This document shows positions 48,273-56,874 of a DNA stretch of 64,000 nt, piece by piece. Under the pieces are notes generated by a model. That model was not told the origin of the DNA. It ran no database searches and was given only the letters and a program-made list of their open reading frames with translations. Source of the DNA: Methanobacterium veterum (GTDB lineage Archaea; Methanobacteriota; Methanobacteria; Methanobacteriales; Methanobacteriaceae); contig NZ_KN050693.1 in the NCBI RefSeq assembly GCF_000745485.1, forward strand, positions 411,995 through 475,994, read 5' to 3'. Position numbers and translations under genes: made by a program. Positions within the stretch are counted from its first letter, which is position 1; each line of letters opens with the position of its first letter.

Positions 48273-48731
48273 TTAGTTCCTCTTAATCCGAGCTATATCT
48301 CCGATTGTGGCTCCTCTTCTGGCCCGCGGGCCTAAATCTTCCTGTTTTCCATCGTCGGTTTTTTCAATGAGCGTTACGTCCAGTATTTTTTCTAATTTTT
48401 TTGCAAGTTTAATATCTGGAACCATTTTTCCAGATTCAACCCTGTTAACCACAGATGCTTTTTCATATACTTTTTCAGCAAGCACTTCACGTGTCCAACC
48501 TTTTCTTTCCCTGCCTTCTCGTATAATATCTTTGAAATCTTCGATAACTTCTTCTGAAGGTTCCCTGAATTTAGGACTTCTTCTTACTGGCCTTGGTTTC
48601 CTTGCTTTTGGTGGTTCTCTCTGTACTTTTCCGAATTTAGAACATTCATTACATGTAACCATAATTGAGCTTTCAATTTTTGTTTTCACTGGTTCTCCAA
48701 CTATTTTCTTTCCACATATCTCGCATCTCAT
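48273..48731 (-). CDS. Archaeal multiprotein bridging factor aMBF1
   Basis: A 152-residue protein with an N-terminal zinc ribbon (CEICGKKIVGEP...CNECSKFG), a basic Pro/Arg-rich linker and a Cro/C1-type HTH (REGRERKGWTREVLAEKVYEKASVVNRVESGKMVPDIKLAKKLEKILDV). Archaeal MBF1 binds the small ribosomal subunit and is linked to translation and stress response. The ATG at 48731 follows GTGATC; the GTG at 48740 is the alternative. Confidence 0.9.
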   Translation of the reverse strand: MRCEICGKKIVGEPVKTKIESSIMVTCNECSKFGKVQREPPKARKPRPVRRSPKFREPSEEVIEDFKDIIREGRERKGWTREVLAEKVYEKASVVNRVESGKMVPDIKLAKKLEKILDVTLIEKTDDGKQEDLGPRARRGATIGDIARIKRN

Positions 48732-48740
48732 GCTGATCAC

Positions 48741-49151
48741 TTTGTATTTTCATGTAAGTGTAATATATAATATTGATAATGCAATAAAACGAACAGTTGT
48801 TCTTGTTTAAGTATTTATACTTTTTTTATTCTTCTTTATAATATTTATGTCTCTTTGATTAGCTTCTTTAAATGTATGTTGTAAATATTTTCATAAATTT
48901 ATGAATTTATGCAGGTGAAAGTGCATTTATTTTCTATAATTTATTATTTTCCAATATTTGAAATAAAATTTTTTACAATTTGGAGATATGAAAAACTTTA
49001 TTTTGATTGGTTTTTTAAAAAAAACGTTAAATTATACTTTTCTATTATATTGTGTACCCTCAATATTTAAATATTATTAAAACAAAAATATGACTGAATT
49101 AATTAATAAATATTTTCAATTTAATAAAAATTTCAGGAGTGAATAAGGATC
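48741..49151. other. Divergent intergenic region of aMBF1 and PAN
   Basis: AT-rich, with a TATA-like TATATAATATT (about 48762-48772) for aMBF1 and a small dyad GAACA-GT-TGTTC at 48789-48800 just upstream of it. A long AT-rich leader precedes PAN. No RNA gene or ORF is supported. Confidence 0.5.
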
Positions 49152-50384
49152 ATGGAAGACATGTCCCGAAATATAATGAAAAAAACTGAAGATCTTAAGA
49201 AGGAAATTAAACTCCTAAAGGAGGAGAATACTAAAACTAAAAGAAATTTGATGTGGAAAGTTAGAAAGCTTGAGAAAGACAAAGTTTTAGTTGAAAATGA
49301 AAAGATGAGGCTCGACAGAGAAGTAAAATCTCTAAGAGGCGAAATTGAAAGGTTTAGGTCCCCTCCTCTTGTAGTGGCTACTATAACTGAAGTTTTAGAA
49401 GACGGAAAACTTGTAGTAAAAAGCAGCACAGGACCTCATTTCGTTATAAATTATTCACGTTTATTAGATAAAAAATCATTAGAACCAGGCTCAAGGGTTG
49501 CTTTAAATCAGCAAACATTTAGTATCGTAAATGTACTACCATCTGAGAAAGATCCTCTAATCAGCGGTATGGAAGTAGAAGAAAAACCAGACGTAAGTTA
49601 CGAGCAAATTGGTGGACTTGAAGAACAAGTCGTTGAAATTAAGGAAACAGTAGAATTACCGCTTAAAAAACCAGAATTATTTGCAAATATTGGAATTGAA
49701 CCTCCAAAAGGAGTACTTTTATACGGTCCTCCAGGAACAGGTAAGACTCTTCTTGCAAAGGCAGTTGCAAATGAGACCAATGCAACATTCATAAAAATTG
49801 TTGCATCTGAATTTGTAAAAAAATACATTGGTGAAGGTGCAAGATTAGTTAGAGGTGTATTCGAACTTGCAAAAGAGAAAGCACCAAGTATCATCTTCAT
49901 TGATGAAATAGATGCAATTGCAGCTAAGAGACTCAAAAGTTCAACAAGTGGTGACAGAGAAGTTCAAAGGACGCTCATGCAGCTACTTGCAGAAATGGAC
50001 GGTTTCGAAGCCAGGGGAGATGTTGGAATCGTTGCAGCGACCAACAGGCCAGATATATTAGACCCTGCACTTTTACGTCCTGGAAGATTTGACAGGTTCA
50101 TAGAAGTTCCAATTCCAAATGAAGACGGTAGAATGGAGATCTTAAAAATCCACACTAGAAATATGTCCTTAGAAGAAGAAGTGGATATAAGACTTGTTGC
50201 ATCATTAACTGAAGGTGCTTCTGGTGCCGACCTTAAAGCTATCTGTACAGAAGCAGGTATGTTTGCAATAAGGGAAGAGAGATCCAGCGTTACAATGAAC
50301 GACTTCATGGATGCAATTGATAAAATTGTAGGTCTTGAGAAAGAAGAAGAAGTTAGAAGAGAAGCCGGCGTAATGTACGGTTAA
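49152..50384 (+). CDS. pan: Proteasome-activating nucleotidase
   Basis: AAA+ unfoldase of 410 residues that feeds proteins into the 20S proteasome. N-terminal coiled coil (residues 8-65), an OB domain (about 75-140), Walker A GPPGTGKT, Walker [11 protein letters not shown], sensor region ATNRPDIL and arginine-finger region RPGRFDR. The C-terminus VMYG is a HbYX motif (hydrophobic, Tyr, any), which docks in the 20S alpha ring. AGGAG and AAGGATC precede the ATG. A box C/D RNA follows 66 bases downstream. Confidence 0.97.
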   Translation: MEDMSRNIMKKTEDLKKEIKLLKEENTKTKRNLMWKVRKLEKDKVLVENEKMRLDREVKSLRGEIERFRSPPLVVATITEVLEDGKLVVKSSTGPHFVINYSRLLDKKSLEPGSRVALNQQTFSIVNVLPSEKDPLISGMEVEEKPDVSYEQIGGLEEQVVEIKETVELPLKKPELFANIGIEPPKGVLLYGPPGTGKTLLAKAVANETNATFIKIVASEFVKKYIGEGARLVRGVFELAKEKAPSIIFIDEIDAIAAKRLKSSTSGDREVQRTLMQLLAEMDGFEARGDVGIVAATNRPDILDPALLRPGRFDRFIEVPIPNEDGRMEILKIHTRNMSLEEEVDIRLVASLTEGASGADLKAICTEAGMFAIREERSSVTMNDFMDAIDKIVGLEKEEEVRREAGVMYG

Positions 50385-50450
50385 ACTATTTTTTTCTTTT
50401 TTAATTATTTAATCCACAAACTATTTATTCTATAATTTAAAATCTAATTT

Positions 50451-50512
50451 TAAGCCAGTGATGAACCCTATGAGCTCTGATACGTGATGAATGATGGGCG
50501 ATCTGAGGCTTA
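50451..50512 (+). ncRNA. Box C/D guide sRNA
   Basis: All elements of an archaeal C/D RNA occur in order: terminal stem TAAGCC (50451-50456), box C GTGATGA (50458-50464), 12-base guide (50465-50476), box D' CTGA (50477-50480), three-base spacer, box C' GTGATGA (50484-50490), 12-base guide (50491-50502), box D CTGA (50503-50506), and closing stem GGCTTA (50507-50512). Both guides have the usual length. By the D+5 rule they would direct 2'-O-methylation of a C in AGCUCAUAGGGU and a C in AUCGCCCAUCAU. I cannot name the targets. Total about 62 nt, between pan and a frameshifted membrane gene. Confidence 0.88.
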
Positions 50513-50731
50513 TTATATTATTATTACTATTAAATTCGACTTTTAATCCAATTTTTTTAATTTAATTTAGATTCTATAGGTTTTTACTAATGGTATAATT
50601 GAATTTAAATTAATTAAGCAATGAATTTACACTATTTTGCAGAATTTCAATAAAATTATTTATTTTAGGTTACATATTAATATTAATTTTAATATAAGTA
50701 TTATGCATGTGATGGTTGTAGGAGTTAAATC

Positions 50732-51396
50732 TTGCAAAATAAAATAAATTTAGAAACTCGTATTGGAATTAAAGGGATATTATTAACATCTGCAATTTTA
50801 ATTCTGCTTTTAATCTCTTTTGTTTTATTTGGAGATCCTTTAGATAACTGGACTAATAGTTTTTTTCAATCTGAACCTTCTAATCTAATTGCAAGCTTAG
50901 TTATTGGATCTTTATTATCTATTGATGTTATAGCTCCAGTTCCATCTAGTATATTAAGTACAGCTGGGGGCTATTTTCTGGGATTTATAGGTGGAACTAT
51001 TATTTCTTTAGTGGGTATGACAATCAGCTGTTTAATAGGTTACTGGATTGGGGCTAAATTTGGACGTGCTGCAGTTCTTCGATTGGTAGATACAAAAGAA
51101 ATTTCTGGATTTGAATCTCTTCAAAAAAAATATGGGGATTGGATAATTATTATTTCACGTTCAGTTCCACTACTTGCTGAAACTTCAGTGTTATTTGCAG
51201 GAATTGGCCGTATGAAATTCAACCGTTTTATTTCTATGGTTACAATATCTAATTTGGGTATATCTATGGTTTATGCAGCTGTTGGGCTTATTCGGCGCAT
51301 ATTAATTCATTTTTGTTTGCTTTTGCAGCTGCTATGATATTCCCGGGAGTTATGATTGTCATTTTGAAAAATAAAAAGACATTTAATCCTGATTAA
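50732..51396 (+). pseudogene. VTT/DedA-like (SNARE-associated) membrane protein with a -1 frameshift
   Basis: The TTG start has GGAG 7 bases upstream. The first 189 codons encode a VTT-domain protein (SIDVIAPVPSSILSTAGGYFLGFIGGT...SRSVPLLAETSVLFAGIGRMKFNRF). At a run of three G (51284-51286) the frame breaks: it continues as LIRRILIH and stops at 51337. In the +2 frame it goes on as AYSAHINSFLFAFAAAMIFPG...FNPD to a TAA at 51394, which is the expected C-terminal helix. One extra G would restore a protein of about 221 residues. VTT proteins are lipid scramblase-like. Either a fresh pseudogene or an error in the sequence. Confidence 0.85.
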
Positions 51397-51482
51397 GGTC
51401 ATTATTTATTCTGCATTATTAAAAATTTATTAAGCATGCAAAACAAATAATAATAGTAGATTATCTCAGTTGATGTGTTTAG

Positions 51483-52142
51483 ATGTCTTATCTTATCTGC
51501 AAGAAATGTGGTGGCTATTACAAGCTTAAAGAGGGAGAAAAGCCGGATGAATTTGAGGCATGTGAGTGTGGGGGAACCCTCAGATATGTTCAAAATTTTA
51601 ATGCGCATTTCGACGAAGAATTAGACCCTATAAATGAATTTAATATTTGTCCTGACTGTGGAATTGAGAATTCTGCAGGTGAAAAATACTGTAAATCATG
51701 TGGTAAAATGATAAAAGATACCAAAAATGAAGAAAATAATTCTGATGCTAATAAAAATGTGCTAAAATCTACATCTAATAAATGGATATTGAGGGCTGTG
51801 GCAATTATTGTAGGCATTTTAATTGTAGTGATCCCTACTTTAATATTTGTAGATTCGAATTATGCATTGTTACTGCTTCTAATTGGGGGAATAGTTGCAT
51901 CGCTAATTGCTGGAGGAAAAAGTGAAGATGGGGCTATAAATGGAATTGTAGTTGGTGTAATAGCTGCAATCTTAATTTTAAGCCTTAGAGGTAATTTTTT
52001 ATTTATTGATGATGTCCTCTTTAATATAGAAATATTCATTTTTGAAATGAGCGGTGCCATATTAATCCTTGCCCTCTTTGGCCTTATTGGAGGAGTAATT
52101 GGTATTTCAATACGCGAATTTTTAATTAAAGCTGAAAAATAA
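51483..52142 (+). CDS. Zinc-ribbon membrane protein
   Basis: A 219-residue protein with two zinc ribbons in the cytosolic N-terminus (CKKCGG...CECGG and CPDCG...CKSCGK), followed by a Lys/Asn-rich linker and four hydrophobic segments from about residue 100. Such zinc-ribbon-plus-TM proteins are abundant in Methanobacteriales; function unknown. Confidence 0.75.
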   Translation: MSYLICKKCGGYYKLKEGEKPDEFEACECGGTLRYVQNFNAHFDEELDPINEFNICPDCGIENSAGEKYCKSCGKMIKDTKNEENNSDANKNVLKSTSNKWILRAVAIIVGILIVVIPTLIFVDSNYALLLLLIGGIVASLIAGGKSEDGAINGIVVGVIAAILILSLRGNFLFIDDVLFNIEIFIFEMSGAILILALFGLIGGVIGISIREFLIKAEK

Positions 52143-52167
52143 TATCATTGCTTTTAAATAAAGAATT

Positions 52168-52530
52168 TTAATTTGAAGGAACTGATTTATGTGAATAATA
52201 GCCTTTAAGTACAGGTAACCTATTAAACATCTTTTTTATTTCTTCAAATTCTTTATATTCTTCACTTATAACGACAATATGTGCTGGCGGGTGTATTTTT
52301 TTAATATGCATTATACTTTTTGTTGTATCGTCTAAAACTTTTAAGAGAGCTGCTATTTCACATTTTGATCTTAAATTCTGCTTAAGAATGCCTTTAGCCA
52401 GTTTGTCTGCAATTTGGGGTTCAATTATCTTTGGGTTTCCTGATATTTTTAAATTAGCATGCCTTTCAATGTCTGCAATGGCATTCAATAGTTTTCCTTG
52501 ACTGTTTGCACGTATTAAAATTAGGGTCAT
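52168..52530 (-). CDS. DUF356 family protein
   Basis: A 120-residue protein matching the methanogen-restricted DUF356 family: MTLILIRANSQGKLLNAIADIERHA, central GILKQNLRSKCEIAALLKVLDDTTKSIMHIKKIHPPAHIVVIS. Function unknown. GGTGA precedes the ATG. It converges with the zinc-ribbon gene. Confidence 0.85.
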   Translation of the reverse strand: MTLILIRANSQGKLLNAIADIERHANLKISGNPKIIEPQIADKLAKGILKQNLRSKCEIAALLKVLDDTTKSIMHIKKIHPPAHIVVISEEYKEFEEIKKMFNRLPVLKGYYSHKSVPSN

Positions 52531-52791
52531 TTTTTCACCGGTGTAATTATTTTTGATATGATTAATTAAATAAAATTTAATTTTTAAACTTATTTTTGTG
52601 GATATATAAGTATTGTAGATGATTTCTAATTAAATATTCTTTACTTTTTAAAAATATAAAATTAGTATTTAGGATTCAATTAATGGTATAAGGGTTATTA
52701 TATCTAAGATTACTGTATTTAAATTTATCTTATGTAGCTGTATAATTAATGAGGGATTGTTTAAAAGGTAAAACATTTCTTTTCTATATTT

Positions 52792-53035
52792 TCAAATTTT
52801 TTTCCATTGATCACTTATGATCAAGCAGTCCCATTGATTTTTAAGTTTATCCATTAGGCTACTAATTTCAGATTATTTAGCATGTTTTTGCAATGATTTT
52901 AAATCGGTTATGAAAGCATCTTCTTCAAGATATAGGTATACATTTTCAGATAAACAAATCTGTTAAATTTTTTTACAGGCTATGTGGCCATATTTAATAA
53001 ATTATTTCCGGTTGTTCTCTACTTATAGTTCTCAT
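52792..53035 (-). pseudogene. Decayed coding remnant
   Basis: In the 720-base gap between DUF356 and the DUF308 gene the minus strand encodes MRTISREQPEIIY then, in another frame, ICLSENVYLYLEEDAFITDLKSLQKHAK, a stop, and SEISSLMDKLKNQWDCLIISDQ. The composition is protein-like and different from the surrounding AT-rich DNA, but it has at least two stops and a frameshift. The family is unknown. The rest of 52531-53250 holds nothing recognisable. Confidence 0.45.
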
Positions 53036-53250
53036 TTTTAAAGTTTAACCACTCTTCAATTTTTATTTAATCATATCTCATTTGGAGTATCAGGTAACTA
53101 TAATTATCATGCTTTTAATTCTGTTGTTAATATTCCTCAAATTAATTCTGGGCATATGGGCTACCACGTACTAGTAATAAATAATTATTTATATTTATTA
53201 ATATAATAATTTATTAGGGCTTGCTTAAAAAATAAAAGGGGGTATGTTAT

Positions 53251-53775
53251 ATGGCTGAAGGTAACAACGCGTTGTTAGGTATTTTAGCTGTAATTTTAGG
53301 TATTTTGGTCATTGCTTTCCCATTGTTAAGTATTTTAACAGCCAGTGTCCTAGCAGGATTGGCTGTAGTGTTTTTAGGAATCTGGTTATTAGCACAGAGT
53401 TTTGGGACATGGGGAGCAAGCAAAGCCGCAAGTATTGCATTTTTAATACTTGGACTCGTAGCAGTAATTTGTGGAATAGGTTTATTTGGGCATATACTTG
53501 CATTTAGCTTCTTAGCAAGCATAGCTCTCTTCTTTGCAGGTTTTTTCCTGATAATTTCAGGTATAATGTCACTATTTGCTAAACAAGGAACAGCAGCTAA
53601 AGGATCTGGAGGTATAGGTGTCATACTGGGTATATTATATATAATACTAGCTTCATTTGCATGGGACCCTTATTACCTTGCTTTGTTAATTGGAATCTGG
53701 CTGATAATTGATGGAATAGCTCTATTCTTTGTTAATCCATCTGATTTGGTAAGTACTGGAAAATCAGAAATTTAA
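53251..53775 (+). CDS. DUF308/HdeD-like membrane protein
   Basis: A 174-residue protein with six hydrophobic segments in three pairs, Gly/Ala-rich (ALLGILAVILGILVIAFPLL, LAGLAVVFLGIWLLAQSFG, FFLIISGIMSLFAKQG), the DUF308 repeat pattern of HdeD acid-resistance proteins. A G-rich ribosome site (GGGGG) lies before the ATG. It is followed by a SHOCT-domain gene. Function in archaea unknown. Confidence 0.85.
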   Translation: MAEGNNALLGILAVILGILVIAFPLLSILTASVLAGLAVVFLGIWLLAQSFGTWGASKAASIAFLILGLVAVICGIGLFGHILAFSFLASIALFFAGFFLIISGIMSLFAKQGTAAKGSGGIGVILGILYIILASFAWDPYYLALLIGIWLIIDGIALFFVNPSDLVSTGKSEI

Positions 53776-53850
53776 AATTATTTAAAATATGCAAGCCCGT
53801 CTCTTTAAAAATTAAAAAAGATATATTAATTTAACTAAAAAGGTGATATT

Positions 53851-54057
53851 ATGCCTGATTTAGGACCTTTAGGGCGTGGCGGAGCTAGAAGAAGAACAAG
53901 AAGGAGAATGATGGCAATGAATGAATCTAACAAGCCATCGGATGAACAAAATAACATGGGAGAGTCTGTTGATTTTGATACATTAAAGAAACTAGCTAAA
54001 TTACTGAAAAATAAAGGAGTAATAACAGAAGATGAGTATGATCTGTTGTTTGAATAA
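53851..54057 (+). CDS. Small SHOCT-domain protein
   Basis: A 68-residue protein. The C-terminal SHOCT motif is LKKLAKLLKNKGVITEDEYDLL; the N-terminus has a Gly/Arg-rich patch (GRGGARRRTRRR) that could bind nucleic acid or membrane. SHOCT domains are short oligomerisation modules. RBS-like AGGTGATATT precedes the ATG. It is 75 bases after the DUF308 gene. Confidence 0.8.
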   Translation: MPDLGPLGRGGARRRTRRRMMAMNESNKPSDEQNNMGESVDFDTLKKLAKLLKNKGVITEDEYDLLFE

Positions 54058-54124
54058 AAATAAAATGTGGATTATTATGTATAAAATGGCTTCATGGTAA
54101 AATTATGGGCAAGAGGAAATTATC

Positions 54125-54496
54125 ATGAAAAAAATTGCGGGAATTATATTAGCTGTCTCTATACTGGTTGTTTTTGCTTCTGGGTGCACAAGTAGTGATA
54201 TGTCAACAAACAACAGTGCCAATATTTCAAATCAAAGTAGCTCTAATGTAACCTTACAAATTATATCGAATAGTCCGTGGACTGGTGACTATGCATATAC
54301 AAATGGAAATGTGCAAATTAATGGAACAGGGAATGCTAGTTATAATTTAGGCCCTAATCCAGGTCATGTCACGGTTTCTATAGAGAATAAAGGCAATGAT
54401 ACTTTAATTATACAGTTGCTTCAGGGTGGAAGTACTGTACAGACTCGAAGTACATCTGAGAATATGGGGGTTGTCAATATAGATCAAAAATTCTAA
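54125..54496 (+). CDS. Putative secreted lipoprotein
   Basis: A 123-residue protein with a signal peptide (residues 1-20) and a lipobox-like ASGC (Cys21) followed by a Ser/Asn-rich linker. The mature part TLQIISNSPWTGDYAYTNGNVQINGTG resembles small beta-sandwich domains seen in methanogen surface proteins. Probably anchored outside the membrane. Function unknown. Confidence 0.75.
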   Translation: MKKIAGIILAVSILVVFASGCTSSDMSTNNSANISNQSSSNVTLQIISNSPWTGDYAYTNGNVQINGTGNASYNLGPNPGHVTVSIENKGNDTLIIQLLQGGSTVQTRSTSENMGVVNIDQKF

Positions 54497-54547
54497 AACT
54501 TTTCATTTTTTTTGATTATTATTTAAATTGGAATAAAGAGCCAAAAA

Positions 54548-55556
54548 ATGGTTGATAACTTTAAAATACCTCAATTCTCAGCAGATTATTGTAATTGTGG
54601 TTATTTTATCTGCAGTAGTTGCATTGAAATTTACTGCACCTATAACTAGCCTTATACTGCTTTCTATATTCTTGAGCTTACTTATCTACCTGTTTTTAAA
54701 ATGGTTGGAAAAAAGAGGTCTCTCTTACAACATTGGAATGGTGATAACTCTTCTGGGAATTTTTATTTGGGTCTTGGAATATTAGCATTTCTGGTAGTAA
54801 CATTGTCTCAATTAGTACAGGCACTCCCCTAGTTTATCGATAAAATCACCTAATTTCTGCACAATACGGAAATCAAATAATTGAGTTTATTGTTTCCAAT
54901 ATACCTATAACAGATATAAATGGAATTATAGCAGATGGTACTTTTATTATATTTGTGGTGATATTCCTGGTTTATGAGCTTCCTCAAATAAAAAAAGATT
55001 GATCAAAGGATTAGGTGAAGATAATCTTATTTTAAATAAAACTTTTGCTCTTGTCGGCGATTTCATTAAATATTTTATAATCAGGGTAAAGATAAATCTT
55101 ATTTATGGTATAGGCGTTGCAGGTGTTCTTTTCATATTTGACATTAATTTTGCAGTACTATGAGGTTTATTAACATTTATACTTGGATTTATTCTATATT
55201 GGGGTATTGTAATAGCAGCGATTCCTCCTGTGCTGGTGGCCTGGAGTAAATATGGAATACAGGCAGCTATAATAATGGGACTTTTCTTTATTACAATTAA
55301 TATCATTGCAGAAAGCTATATATTTCCCAGATTAACCGGAAAAGGGCTTCAAATGTCATTTTATGTTGTATTTGCTTCACTGTTTGTATGGGGATGGATT
55401 TTGGGGCCTGTTGGATTTTTCCTTGGCGTGCCGTTGACGCTTATCATCATAAAATATCTGGAAAATTTTGACGAAACACGATGGCTGGCCTTACTTATGG
55501 CCAGTGATGATGAAGATGTACAGTTAACAGATAATAAGCAGAAAAAAGAGGAATAA
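54548..55556 (+). pseudogene. AI-2E family transporter, multiply broken
   Basis: Fragments of one AI-2E/PerM-type permease occur in order: an N-terminal part (QQIIVIVVILSAVVALKF...MVITLLGIFIWVL), then LGLGILAFLVVTLSQLVQALP in another frame, ISAQYGNQIIEFIVSNIP, LNKTFALVGDFIKYFIIRV, and the intact 3' part AAIPPVLVAWSKYGIQAAIIMGLFF...FFLGVPLTLIIIKYLE. Breaks include apparent one-base losses in a G run near 54775 and an A run near 54990, other shifts, and TGG to TGA at 55162 (AVL-stop-GLL). The total span of 1 kb fits the usual 330-350 residues. Because of the internal nonsense codon this is more likely real decay than sequencing error alone. Confidence 0.8.
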
Positions 55557-55607
55557 ATAGTTATACACAAAATCAATTTATTTAGATAACGCTGAAAAAT
55601 CTTATAA

Positions 55608-56858
55608 TCACCCGCTTTTTGGAGGTAATGATTCTTTTTCATCATTTGTTTCTATTTCCACTTCTTCATGGTTTATTTTTCTTGAATAAATGGTTGATAA
55701 AGGGGAAGCTGTAAACCCATGTGCAAAAACACTTATCAGCACTGTGATGAAAACAACTGAAATAAAAGTGCTGTCTCCAGGGAATACTTTTAATTCCTCT
55801 AAAGCTAAAAGTGCAAGTACTATTGATGCTAAACCTCTAGGGCCAAACCAACCTATAAAAAGGAGGGTATCAATGTCTAATTTAGTCCCAATCAATGATA
55901 CTGCAACAGGCAACATCCGAATGATTGTTAAACTTAAAATAGAATAGAGAATTATCTGCCATGTTACATTCAAGAGCAGGGGAAGAACTGCTATTCCTAA
56001 TAGGAAAAAAACTGTTAAATTCAGCAACTGCCCTTCTGTTTCGGAAAAATCTATTAGAATTTTTCCTGCATCTTTAACAACATATCCTAATGCCAAACCA
56101 CCGATAAAAGCCGCTATAAATCCACTTCCTCCTAATTGATCTGCTATAAGAAATGTGAGTATTGCCATTGCCAGAAAAGCTATTCTCTGGAAGTTGGGAG
56201 TGATCCATTCTTTATCCCTGGCTTTTAAAACCAGCCACCCTCCCCCAATTCCAACGATCAAACCTACAATTATCCCAAAACCAATTTGTTCTAGGGCCAC
56301 CTGAATGAAGTACCCAATTGGTCTAAAAGTTTCTGCTGCCAAACCAATGGCTATAAAAACTAAAAGGAAAGGAACTGAACCCCCATCATTTAATCCACTT
56401 TCTACTTCTATTGTTTTGCGTATTCTTTCAGGTACTTTTTTGTTTTGAACTACTATTTGTCCCAATGCTGCGTCTGTTGGAGCTAGCGCAGCACCTATAA
56501 TGCCTGCTACCCACCAGGGTACGTCGGGGAATAGTAAGGTTGCTATCACCACTCCTAAAATAATAGTAATAGGTAAACCTATGGTCAGTAGTCGGGTACT
56601 CAGGTTATTATCCAGTGCTTTTAATCCTACTCGAGATGCATCACTGAAAAGAACAAGAACAAGAGCTATTTCTGCAATTAAAAAAATTATAGTTGAATAT
56701 GGCGGTTTTGTAATGTCTACATATCCTGTAACAAGCCACCCTGTAAACATTCCTGCTACAATAAATATCATCTGGAAACTAACTGGAAGTTTGCCAATTA
56801 AACGAGAAAAAATCGCTACTACCATGAGCATTATAAAAAAGAAAATGATTTCAAACAT
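55608..56858 (-). CDS. Cation:proton antiporter (NhaP-like, CPA1)
   Basis: A 416-residue membrane protein with about 12 helices. The ion-binding signatures are GAALAPTDAALGQ (the TD pair in helix 5) and IEVESGLNDGGSVPF (ND in helix 6), followed by LGWFGPRGLASI-like GWFGPRGLASIVLALLA with its conserved Arg. Exchanges Na+ or K+ for H+. The short acidic C-terminal tail lacks an RCK domain. GGTGAT precedes the ATG. 16 bases downstream of the MFS gene. Confidence 0.9.
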   Translation of the reverse strand: MFEIIFFFIMLMVVAIFSRLIGKLPVSFQMIFIVAGMFTGWLVTGYVDITKPPYSTIIFLIAEIALVLVLFSDASRVGLKALDNNLSTRLLTIGLPITIILGVVIATLLFPDVPWWVAGIIGAALAPTDAALGQIVVQNKKVPERIRKTIEVESGLNDGGSVPFLLVFIAIGLAAETFRPIGYFIQVALEQIGFGIIVGLIVGIGGGWLVLKARDKEWITPNFQRIAFLAMAILTFLIADQLGGSGFIAAFIGGLALGYVVKDAGKILIDFSETEGQLLNLTVFFLLGIAVLPLLLNVTWQIILYSILSLTIIRMLPVAVSLIGTKLDIDTLLFIGWFGPRGLASIVLALLALEELKVFPGDSTFISVVFITVLISVFAHGFTASPLSTIYSRKINHEEVEIETNDEKESLPPKSG

Positions 56859-56874
56859 AAAATCACCAGGGGAA

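Noticed and set aside
55230..55556. Stand-alone 108-residue permease fragment as a real gene
   Set aside because: Its sequence continues upstream in broken frames as one AI-2E transporter, so it is the 3' part of a pseudogene.
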